Assembly: GCF_014218335.1 (NCBI RefSeq)
Contig: NZ_AP023367.1
Span: 4,149,501-4,213,500, forward strand
Source: Anaerocolumna cellulosilytica
Lineage (GTDB): Bacteria > Bacillota > Clostridia > Lachnospirales > Lachnospiraceae
Direction of reading: 5' to 3'
DNA length: 64,000 nucleotides
The notes below the pieces were generated by a model. That model was given only the letters and a program-made list of their open reading frames with translations. It was not told the DNA's origin and did not search any database. Shown in pieces: positions 54,714 to 62,488 of the stretch. How positions within the stretch are numbered: position 1 is the stretch's first letter; every line of letters begins with the position of its first letter. The position numbers and the translations under genes are program-made.

Positions 54714-55529
54714 TTATACCTTCGAAGGAGAACACCCGTAGTATTTACGAAAAAGTCGTCCAAAGTTATTATAATCCTGAAATCCAACCAGAGCAGCTAT
54801 TTGAGAAAGACTGATTTCATTTTGCTCTATAAGATAATAGGCTTTTTTAAGCCGTATTTCATTTATATAATTTAATGGGCTCTGTCCGATACTTTCCTTG
54901 AACAAATGACAAAAGCGGTATTCACTGATATGAATCAAGTCTGCCAGCTCCTTGTTGGTAACAGGCTCTGTATAATGTTCCTGAATATATTGTAAAACCG
55001 TATTTAACCGGCTTAAGTTCCAAATCCTTGAACGATTCTCTCTCTCTGACAGTCTTTCCGTAACATAATTGCGAAGCAGGTAGGATAGGAGCACATAAAG
55101 CTTTCCCTTCATAGCCAGCTTATAGCCGTGCTTTCGTTCCAGGTCCTCCTTGTAGACAGATAATAAAATATCTTTAATGACCCTATCTCCTTCCACAAGG
55201 GATTGAAAGATAACATTATAATTAGCGATTTCTTTAGAAAAGGCACTCATTTCAAATATAATTACCAGAGAGTCGAAGGTCTTCGTATTACTGCTGCCTT
55301 TGTGAAGTTCATTGCTGTTTATTATCACCAGACTGCCCTCTGTTACTTCTAATTGCTTCTGGTTACAAATAAAATTTCCTCTGCCGCTTAATATGTAATG
55401 AAGCTCCAGATGTTCATGCCAATGGGGCAGGCAATAGGTCCCCGGCATGCGAATCTGGTTTATAAACATCTGTACCGGAAACTCTTCGTCATTTATAATT
55501 TTCTTTTCATACAGACTTATATCATGCAT
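54714..55529 (-). CDS. AraC-family transcriptional regulator with cupin sensor
   Basis: 271 residues. The N-terminal cupin half has PHWHEHLELHYILSGRG; the C-terminal double helix-turn-helix has VTNKELADLIHISEYRFCHLFKESIGQSPLNYINEIRLKKAYYLIEQNEISLSQIAALVGFQDYNNFGRLFRKYYGCSPSKV. Such proteins sense sugars. GGGGAG precedes the ATG. It is directly upstream of the TIM-barrel/oxidoreductase cluster on the same strand and is its probable regulator. Confidence 0.92.
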   Translation of the reverse strand: MHDISLYEKKIINDEEFPVQMFINQIRMPGTYCLPHWHEHLELHYILSGRGNFICNQKQLEVTEGSLVIINSNELHKGSSNTKTFDSLVIIFEMSAFSKEIANYNVIFQSLVEGDRVIKDILLSVYKEDLERKHGYKLAMKGKLYVLLSYLLRNYVTERLSERENRSRIWNLSRLNTVLQYIQEHYTEPVTNKELADLIHISEYRFCHLFKESIGQSPLNYINEIRLKKAYYLIEQNEISLSQIAALVGFQDYNNFGRLFRKYYGCSPSKV

Positions 55530-55779
55530 TCTTAGCTCCCCTCTGCGACCTTTGGTGGCGTATAAACTTTGGCATTAAATATCCTTAATGAAACCTTTAC
55601 GTCATGTGCCGCCTTAGTATTTTCCTTAAATTCCGCTGCTATTCTAATGCCATTTTACCATTGTAATTTCTGATTTCCAATGCTTTCATCCAAAACAAAA
55701 TGAATATTTTATAAAATATCATTAATCAAAATTAAGAATACGTAAGAATTTCTTCATAGTATCCAAGCTTTTCCCATGT

Positions 55780-55905
55780 TATAATTTTAATATCATAGGA
55801 AAATCTTTGAATTTCTTAAGGATTAAACACTTCAGTGAGGATGCCACAAAGCGTTTGAAACTTATAACCCGGTAAACATATACGGTGAAGATAATGTGTT
55901 AAGAA
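55780..55905 (+). promoter_or_regulatory. Extended -10 promoter and folded leader of the LRR gene
   Basis: TGTTATAAT (TATAAT at 55780-55785) is an extended -10 element; the -35 is poor. The transcript leader has TTCTTAA (55813-55819) pairing with TTAAGAA (55899-55905) and CTTCA (55830-55834) with TGAAG (55886-55890), enclosing GGATGCCACA and CCCGGT. Those two strings also occur, in the same order, in the leader at 54472-54595. The rest of the 406-base gap (55530-55779) shows nothing recognisable. Confidence 0.4.
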
Positions 55906-55936
55906 ATATTTTAGTTGTACATAAAGGAGGAATCGA

Positions 55937-57583
55937 ATGAAGAAACCAGTAATAATCGGGCTTTTATCTCTGGCTTTACTTGGCGGCTATGAGACAGTCC
56001 ATCTTCGGGCTGAAACTGTAGATGCAAAATCAGTCTCTACTGTCTCTGAACCGACAAAGCCGCCGGCAGATAATCCGTCTGATTCTAAAACTGCGCAGCC
56101 TGAGACCGAGGCCAACGATTTTGAATTCCACAAGAATACAAATGGTACGTTCATCTTAGCCAGTTATCATGGCACAGCTGCTGTAGTAACAATTCCTGCA
56201 ACCTATAAAGGACAGAAGGTGGTATACATTTCTGACGGTGCCTTTGCTCAAAATGATATTTTGGAAGAAGTCGTTATTCCAGATGGAATTACAGCGATTG
56301 GTACAGGTGCCTTTGCTTCCTGTTCTAAATTAACTAAGGTAACTCTACCAAAAGGATTAACCAGAATCGAAAACGAAACTTTTTCTGACTGCGTAAAGCT
56401 TAAAATCATTCAATTACCGGACGCTTTAACCTCAATCGGAGAATCTGCATTTGATAATTGTGTGTCCTTAACCAGTCTTACTATTCCGGCTGCTTCTATC
56501 GAATACGGTGCTTTTAGAGATTGTATCGGTTTAACAGAGGTTACTTTTACAGCAAAGAAATTATCTATAGGCGCTTATGCTTTCTTAGACTGTTCCAGCC
56601 TAAAGAATCTAGCGTTTCCCCAAAGTCTGGTGTCTGGTACGATTAGTACCGGCGGTTTTGGAAACTGTACCGACTTAAAATCCGTTACCCTTCCGGACGG
56701 ATTTAAGACAATCGGCCAAGGGGCATTTGCAGGCTCTATAAGATTAAGTACTATATACATACCGGATAGTGCCACTGAATTATCATATAATGCTTTTCAT
56801 AATACCCAGTGGTATGATAACCAAATGAAAAAAAGCTCTTTATTGGTAATTAACCGGGTTCTAATTGACGCAAGCCAGGCAAAGGGTCATGTTATTATTC
56901 CTGAAACTGTTGTAAGAATCGAAAAGAATGCTTTTTTACTGAATAAGAACATTACTAAAGTCACCATGAATACGAATGTAACTGCCATAGCAAGCGATGC
57001 CTTTTTTGGTTGCAGCAACTTAAAGACTGTTGTTTTTAAAGAGGGGTTAACAAAAATGGGGCATAATGTTTTTGCCGGCTGTGACAGCCTTTCTAGTATT
57101 GTTCTTCCTGAAGGTCTCACTGCAATCGGCAACATGGTCTTTTACAATTGTAAAAACCTGAAAACTATTACTTTCCCAAAAAGCCTGACATCTATTGGTT
57201 ATGACAGCTTTTATAAAACCGAATGGTTAACGGTGCAAAGAGAAGAGAATCCACTGGTTATTGTCAATTCTATTCTCATTGACGGAAAAACAAGTAAAGG
57301 CAGGGTTACCATTCCAAAAGGTGTTGTTACCATTTTAAATTCTTCTTTTAAGGGTAATACGAAAATTACAAAAATAACCATTCCTACCAGTGTAAAAACC
57401 ATACAAAAGGGAGCCTTTTCCGGCTGTATAAACCTAAAGGAAGCAGTACTTCCCAAAAATGTAACTCAAATAGCACCGGAAGCCTTCCACTCACCCAGCA
57501 AAAAGTTAGTGATTTATACTACGAAGGGTTCTCAGGGTGAAGCCTATGCAAAAAGTAATAACTTAAAGTATAAATATCTTTAA
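55937..57583 (+). CDS. Secreted leucine-rich-repeat protein (BspA-like LRR_5)
   Basis: 548 residues. A signal peptide (about 1-26) is followed by a Pro/Glu/Ser/Thr-rich linker (to about 65). About fourteen BspA-type LRR_5 units follow, with the pattern 'VtIP.gvt.Ig..AF..c..L..V.lP' (VVIPDGITAIGTGAFASCSKLTKVTLP is one). Two units are interrupted by a longer LVINRVLID/LVIVNSILID segment. No LPXTG, SLH or other anchor is visible, so it may be released or loosely bound. Similar proteins mediate adhesion. AAAGGAGGAA precedes the ATG. Confidence 0.88.
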   Translation: MKKPVIIGLLSLALLGGYETVHLRAETVDAKSVSTVSEPTKPPADNPSDSKTAQPETEANDFEFHKNTNGTFILASYHGTAAVVTIPATYKGQKVVYISDGAFAQNDILEEVVIPDGITAIGTGAFASCSKLTKVTLPKGLTRIENETFSDCVKLKIIQLPDALTSIGESAFDNCVSLTSLTIPAASIEYGAFRDCIGLTEVTFTAKKLSIGAYAFLDCSSLKNLAFPQSLVSGTISTGGFGNCTDLKSVTLPDGFKTIGQGAFAGSIRLSTIYIPDSATELSYNAFHNTQWYDNQMKKSSLLVINRVLIDASQAKGHVIIPETVVRIEKNAFLLNKNITKVTMNTNVTAIASDAFFGCSNLKTVVFKEGLTKMGHNVFAGCDSLSSIVLPEGLTAIGNMVFYNCKNLKTITFPKSLTSIGYDSFYKTEWLTVQREENPLVIVNSILIDGKTSKGRVTIPKGVVTILNSSFKGNTKITKITIPTSVKTIQKGAFSGCINLKEAVLPKNVTQIAPEAFHSPSKKLVIYTTKGSQGEAYAKSNNLKYKYL

Positions 57584-57693
57584 CTAAATGGTATAGGCTT
57601 TCTTTCTAAAGAGACACCTAAACCAACTGTTAAGATATTTGACATATTTCTTCCATGCGTTGTATCATATATCAAACCTATAAAAGATGCTGA

Positions 57694-57734
57694 CGGGTAA
57701 ACCGAACTCCTACCGGTTTACCCGCCTTTCTTTT
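57694..57734 (+). terminator. Terminator of the LRR gene
   Basis: CGGGTAAACCG (57694-57704) and CGGTTTACCCG (57714-57724) pair perfectly over 11 bp with a 9-base loop and are followed by CCTTTCTTTT. Confidence 0.85.
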
Positions 57735-57741
57735 GGAATTA

Positions 57742-58146
57742 TTAAAACTGGTGTCTTAAGACCTGTATCTGCTTCTCTGTTAAAGAGCATATGGGCGAGT
57801 TACTATCCGACGTATTCTGGTTCTCTACAATCAATACTCTTCCCCTTCTGTCAAGTGTATGGGTATGCCAAACTCCCTGTTTTACATTATATAAGTGAAA
57901 CGGTTTCATAGAAACGGCCGTTATATCTGATATTTCTTCCTCCATTCCCCCTGAAAACAGCGTACAGTTACCTTCGAGTAGTATAAACACCTCATCTGTC
58001 TCCAAATGCCTTTGCATAGTATTAATATTCTCTATTTCTAATTCCTCGCAATACTTTAGTATTGCCACCCTCCAGGTTTTAAAGTCAATCATCGGCTGGT
58101 AGCCCTCGCCTTCAAAGGAACTGATTTCAATATATTCCTGCCCCAT
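57742..58146 (-). CDS. Small cupin-domain protein
   Basis: 134 residues. The single cupin barrel is recognisable from RHLETDEVFILLEGNCTLFSGG (first motif, with His and Glu) and PFHLYNVKQGVWHTHTLDRRGRVLIVEN (second motif). It likely binds a metal and a small carboxylate or sugar; function unknown. A small ATGATGT/ACATCAT hairpin sits just before the ribosome site. It lies just downstream of the GH94-like gene and could belong to that operon. Confidence 0.72.
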   Translation of the reverse strand: MGQEYIEISSFEGEGYQPMIDFKTWRVAILKYCEELEIENINTMQRHLETDEVFILLEGNCTLFSGGMEEEISDITAVSMKPFHLYNVKQGVWHTHTLDRRGRVLIVENQNTSDSNSPICSLTEKQIQVLRHQF

Positions 58147-58281
58147 ATTTACCCTATGATGTATAAAACATCATGTGCTCCTTTCTCTTTATCATTTCTA
58201 CATAGGATTAGAGAGTTTGGGCTTTTAACACCCTAGTCTATATTCCGAACGCTTCCACACAGTATATTTACATTGATAGTT

Positions 58282-60981
58282 TTACAAAAGCTCAACCACT
58301 ACCTCATGTATTCCCTTCTCTGACAGCAATTGCAAATCCCTTCTCCTTATGACTCCATACTCTGTAAAGGAATAAAGTTCTCCATCAATCGTTATCTTTG
58401 CAATAGAATACTCTCCTGCCTCTTTTTCTGTCTTGTTGTTATATGTAACCTTCAAATGCCTTTCTGCGAACATACAAGTTACCCAGGCTTTTTTATCCTT
58501 ATTAAATTGTTCTTTCCTAAGCTTAGGTTCCAAACTCAATTCTCCATATTTACCCTTTATACCAAATATTTCTGTTAATACTGTAATCAAAAGCCAACTG
58601 GCAGAACCGGTCAGATAGTGATACAATCCTCTTCCATTATCACCGATATATTCGGGTATACCCGGATATATCCGGCTTTTCTCAAAGTCAGAAAGATGAT
58701 TATATAAGCTTTTTAATACCCGGTAGCCTTCTTTAATAAAATTTTTCTGATACAGAGCATTGGCATACATAACTGCCATGTGTGAGAAAACTGCACCATT
58801 TTCCTTACTGCCGTAAGCAAATCCAAACATTCTGCCTAAGTCTGTTTTAAGTTCCTTAAAATCTGTATTCAGCCGATAGCCGCCAATCTCCTCTTTATAC
58901 AAATATTGGTCTGCTGCCTGCGTGATAGCCTTTATCTGCTCTTTGTCTGCTACACCTGACATAATAGCAAATACCTGTCCGGTTAACATCATTCGAACTC
59001 CCAGGTCAAACTCTCCTTCTACCGGATTGCCATTGTTATCGTAATAGCTGTTGTACCAGGAATAGGCCCTACTGTCTGTCAGCCATTCTTTTTCTCTGAT
59101 ATGTTCTTTTATAAAGCGAGCCTTCTCACGCAAATTCTTAGCTAATTGAGAGCAGGTTAGTATTGTTTTATCGCCTTTTACAGAATATCTGCAAGCCGTA
59201 CAGTACTGTAATAACAGCTGCCGCTTTTTATTTATATCCTCATATACTCCCTCCTCTTGCGTAAGTAAAAGGGTGAGTTCTGAAAGCACTGAAACACTTT
59301 TTTTCCCTTCCAGTTCAAGTCTGTCAAGAAACCCTGCAAGTTGCTCTAAATTGTCCCCATACATTGCAGTAAAAGCAACACTTTCCCCTCTCTCTACTGC
59401 CATATCCAGAGCGTCATTCCAATCCGCTCCCCGCAACCTTATATGATTATGCTCTCCAACATCATAAAAGGCAGTAAGGTGCTGAACCAGCAAATGTTCC
59501 AAGATTGTTCCATAGTATTTAGTACCCTCAGCAGTCTTTATATGATTTCCATCCTCCGGTTTCCAAAACGGGTCTTTTTCTTCTCCTCTGCATACCTGAG
59601 GGTCTCTAAAATATGTAGTTTCTTTTAGTAATAGCATAATATCCCCGGTCTGCCCAATATAGAGGCTGGTGGTTAAAAACGGCCAAACACCGTGATCCAT
59701 CCAAATTCTTGTGATATTATTCCGGTCAGCAATAAATTCTCCTGTTTTTGAACCTATAATAGTTGCATTACTACCGTCTATGCGAACACCTGCAAAGTTA
59801 TCATAAAGCATTTCCTTTACACCTGTCGGATTCATCATCAACAAGGCTAAACAATCCTGCCATAAATCCCGCCAACCCCTGCCGCCTTTTCCATAGTCAT
59901 GATGCGGAAGGAAGGAACAACCATAAATGCGTCTTAAGATGGGCTGAAAATTCACCCATCCCATCCAGGCATCAAAATTCTTATCATTAGTACCATAGCC
60001 TATATTAACCTTTTCTCTCCAATAGCGATTGGTTTGTTCAAATATTTCCCCGCAGTGCTCTTTTGAAAGATAAGGCCTTATCATAGAAAGCATCTGCTCT
60101 TTGCCTTCTCCAAAAGCCAGAATAATCTGATACGTTACTTCCTCCCCCGGCTTAAGGGTTACTTTTTTAAATCGTAAGCCGCCTAACGCTTCATAGCCGT
60201 TTTTCTTGTAACCGGCATTTACAGGCTTATATTTCTCTCCCCATAAGGCGCCTGGGTTCTCAAAGGAGCCTCCTTCCCCGATAAAATCTTCGACACAAGG
60301 ATAGTAGCTCTCCGGTAATTTTCCATCCTCCATAGCTCCAAAAATACCGTACCATACCTTATTCTGTTTGTGCCCTCGTTCATCAAAGGTAAGGGTAGGG
60401 TTAACCAAAATCCCTTCCTTCACTGTTTCTATCCGGTGTAATAACGATGTTACATGCCTGTGGTCTCTGATATTATCCGCTGAACGACCATAGAGCGGAA
60501 TAGCTGCAATGGGAGTGAGGGTTATACTATCCATCCCTGTATTCCTAAGCTTTACCTGCATTATTTCAACGGTATCCTCCGTAAACGGCACAAAGGATAA
60601 GGTTTCTGCCGTTAATCCGTATTTTACGGAGGTTCTGGTTACCTTCTGCCACATGTATCCTGCAACTAGTTCGGTCTCCTCTTTCTCTTTCGTGAAAAGT
60701 TCTGCTTCCTGTAGAGCGGATTTCCCCGTTACAGACCAGATTCCCATATCTTCTATTTGGCACCAAAAATTTCTGGATGCTTTATTATTATGTAAGTCTT
60801 CACTGCTTACAGGTGCGAGTAAATAGGTGTTCTGCCCCATTTTTAAATCTCCGCCCCCAACAGGTGTAATGCTTCCCATAACACCTGTTTCATTGGCAAT
60901 AGGAAAATATAAATAACTGGTCAACTCCGGATTCTGTAACCGGAAAGTACCGTAACTATCTACAAATTCATAATCTCTCAT
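58282..60981 (-). CDS. GH94-like glycoside phosphorylase (cellobiose/oligoglucan phosphorylase type)
   Basis: 899 residues from ATG 60981 (GGGAG site); an ATG four codons earlier is an alternative. An N-terminal beta-sandwich (about 1-320) precedes an (alpha/alpha)6 barrel with GRGWRDLWQDCLALL (about 368-382) and the catalytic-acid motif RGADWNDALD (about 517-526), the order seen in inverting phosphorylases of GH94 and its relatives GH149/GH161. These split beta-glucosides with phosphate to give glucose-1-phosphate. No signal peptide, so it acts on imported disaccharides or oligosaccharides; linkage specificity cannot be read. It starts 18 bases after its response-regulator gene. Confidence 0.82.
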   Translation of the reverse strand: MRDYEFVDSYGTFRLQNPELTSYLYFPIANETGVMGSITPVGGGDLKMGQNTYLLAPVSSEDLHNNKASRNFWCQIEDMGIWSVTGKSALQEAELFTKEKEETELVAGYMWQKVTRTSVKYGLTAETLSFVPFTEDTVEIMQVKLRNTGMDSITLTPIAAIPLYGRSADNIRDHRHVTSLLHRIETVKEGILVNPTLTFDERGHKQNKVWYGIFGAMEDGKLPESYYPCVEDFIGEGGSFENPGALWGEKYKPVNAGYKKNGYEALGGLRFKKVTLKPGEEVTYQIILAFGEGKEQMLSMIRPYLSKEHCGEIFEQTNRYWREKVNIGYGTNDKNFDAWMGWVNFQPILRRIYGCSFLPHHDYGKGGRGWRDLWQDCLALLMMNPTGVKEMLYDNFAGVRIDGSNATIIGSKTGEFIADRNNITRIWMDHGVWPFLTTSLYIGQTGDIMLLLKETTYFRDPQVCRGEEKDPFWKPEDGNHIKTAEGTKYYGTILEHLLVQHLTAFYDVGEHNHIRLRGADWNDALDMAVERGESVAFTAMYGDNLEQLAGFLDRLELEGKKSVSVLSELTLLLTQEEGVYEDINKKRQLLLQYCTACRYSVKGDKTILTCSQLAKNLREKARFIKEHIREKEWLTDSRAYSWYNSYYDNNGNPVEGEFDLGVRMMLTGQVFAIMSGVADKEQIKAITQAADQYLYKEEIGGYRLNTDFKELKTDLGRMFGFAYGSKENGAVFSHMAVMYANALYQKNFIKEGYRVLKSLYNHLSDFEKSRIYPGIPEYIGDNGRGLYHYLTGSASWLLITVLTEIFGIKGKYGELSLEPKLRKEQFNKDKKAWVTCMFAERHLKVTYNNKTEKEAGEYSIAKITIDGELYSFTEYGVIRRRDLQLLSEKGIHEVVVELL

Positions 60982-60998
60982 ATAAACTCCCATCTTCT

Positions 60999-62462
60999 TT
61001 AAACTTTATTTCCTTTTTGTCTTCCTACTTGTGCATTTTTCCGATACTCGGACGGCGAGACCCCTGCGGTCCCTTTGAATATTTTCATAAAATGTTTTTC
61101 ATTTTCATATCCAACGAGGCTGCTGATTTCTATAATTTTTTTATCCGTATCTTCAAGAAGTTTTTTCGCCACATTAATCCGCAGAGCCTTTAAGTAATTA
61201 ACAAAGTTCATACCGGTATACTGTTTAAACACATAAGAAAATAGGGAATAATTCATGGAAATATAATTCGAAACCACAGCCATATTCAAATCTTTATCAT
61301 AATTCTCCTGAATGTATTTAATTGCTTTTTGTATCTTTTGTTTGTTTTTATAGTCGTCAAATTCTGTTAACAATTTTTCATTAATAGTTTCCACCCAGGA
61401 AAGAATCGCTTCGTAATAACAACCTGCGTTATCATATTCATAGACGTTTTGAAGACTAGTTATGTCTTCATCTTCGAAATTCAAAACATTCTTATAATTT
61501 ATACAGATTTTTTCAACAATTTCCTTCATAACAGCAGAAAACTGATCTGGCTCTAGCTGTCCCTGCCTTGTTTTATACAAGATACGGCTTAAGAACTTAC
61601 TGGCTTCTTCTAACTTATCCGTTCCGATTATCTGTACAAACTGGTCAATCATCTCTTCAGAAACAGTTTCCTTTAAATACTCCGCTTTTTTGTATTCAGA
61701 AATAGAATTACCGGTTGCAAATGCCTTCTTTCTTGCATACAATGCCTCTTCATAGGCTGCTTTAAGTTCTACGAGAGAATTATGGGTTTTGCTGACACCT
61801 ACATAGTATTCCTTCAGCAGATTGCTTAAAATGTCATCCTTATGGTCTGCTCTTACAATGGAAACACTCTGCCCATTGATATCATCAAGGAATATGGCTT
61901 CCGATGACGGAGAAAGCCCCGAATCCTTGTAGTTGGTACAGCATACTACATATTCTTCTTTTAAAAAGCAATCCTTGAACTTACTCTCAATCGCCTTGAT
62001 CTCCTCAGTTGTTATACTGGTATTTAACAACATGTACTTAAATTGCTGACACCCTATCTTTATTGTTTCATTAAGCTCTTTATTTTCTGTATTTATCTCT
62101 TCTTCTAATTTCATCAATATGCTATTAATCTTTTCTCTTTCAATGGGCTTTAACAAATATTCCTTTGCTCCATAACGTAAAAGTTCAACCGCATAAGCAA
62201 AGTCATCATAACCACTAATAACTACTACTTTAGGTATATAAGGAAGTTCCTGAATCTCTTTTACTAGAGTAATACCGTCCTTTTTTGGCATACGTATGTC
62301 CGTTATCATCACATCAATTCTGTTATCTTTTACAATCTCATATGCCTCTTCCCCATTTTTACAAAGGATAATTTCTTCAACAGGTACCAAGGAACGCTGA
62401 ACAATAGACTGGATTCCCTGACGAATCATTTTTTCATCTTCAACAATCAAAAGCTTTTTCAT
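60999..62462 (-). CDS. Response regulator, REC plus AraC-type HTH (YesN-like)
   Basis: 487 residues. The receiver domain (1 to about 120) has KKLLIVEDEKMIRQGI, phospho-acceptor Asp in DVMITDIRMPKKDG (Asp55 region) and the conserved Lys in EYLLKPIER. A long helical middle region is followed by an AraC double HTH (about 385-480: AVVSNYISMNYSLFSYVFKQYTGMNFVNYLKALRINVAKKLLEDTDKKIIEISSLVGYENEKHFMKIFKGTAGVSPSEYRK). It lies 26 bases after the kinase and just before the phosphorylase, so it probably activates uptake and breakdown of a plant-derived glucan. Confidence 0.95.
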   Translation of the reverse strand: MKKLLIVEDEKMIRQGIQSIVQRSLVPVEEIILCKNGEEAYEIVKDNRIDVMITDIRMPKKDGITLVKEIQELPYIPKVVVISGYDDFAYAVELLRYGAKEYLLKPIEREKINSILMKLEEEINTENKELNETIKIGCQQFKYMLLNTSITTEEIKAIESKFKDCFLKEEYVVCCTNYKDSGLSPSSEAIFLDDINGQSVSIVRADHKDDILSNLLKEYYVGVSKTHNSLVELKAAYEEALYARKKAFATGNSISEYKKAEYLKETVSEEMIDQFVQIIGTDKLEEASKFLSRILYKTRQGQLEPDQFSAVMKEIVEKICINYKNVLNFEDEDITSLQNVYEYDNAGCYYEAILSWVETINEKLLTEFDDYKNKQKIQKAIKYIQENYDKDLNMAVVSNYISMNYSLFSYVFKQYTGMNFVNYLKALRINVAKKLLEDTDKKIIEISSLVGYENEKHFMKIFKGTAGVSPSEYRKNAQVGRQKGNKV

Positions 62463-62488
62463 AAAGTACCCCCCTAGTACTGTTATTA

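Noticed and set aside
55780-55936. c-di-GMP riboswitch before the LRR gene
   Set aside because: Surface genes are common targets, but the GEMM motifs (GGGCAAACC, ACGCAAAGCC, GGTAGC) are absent.
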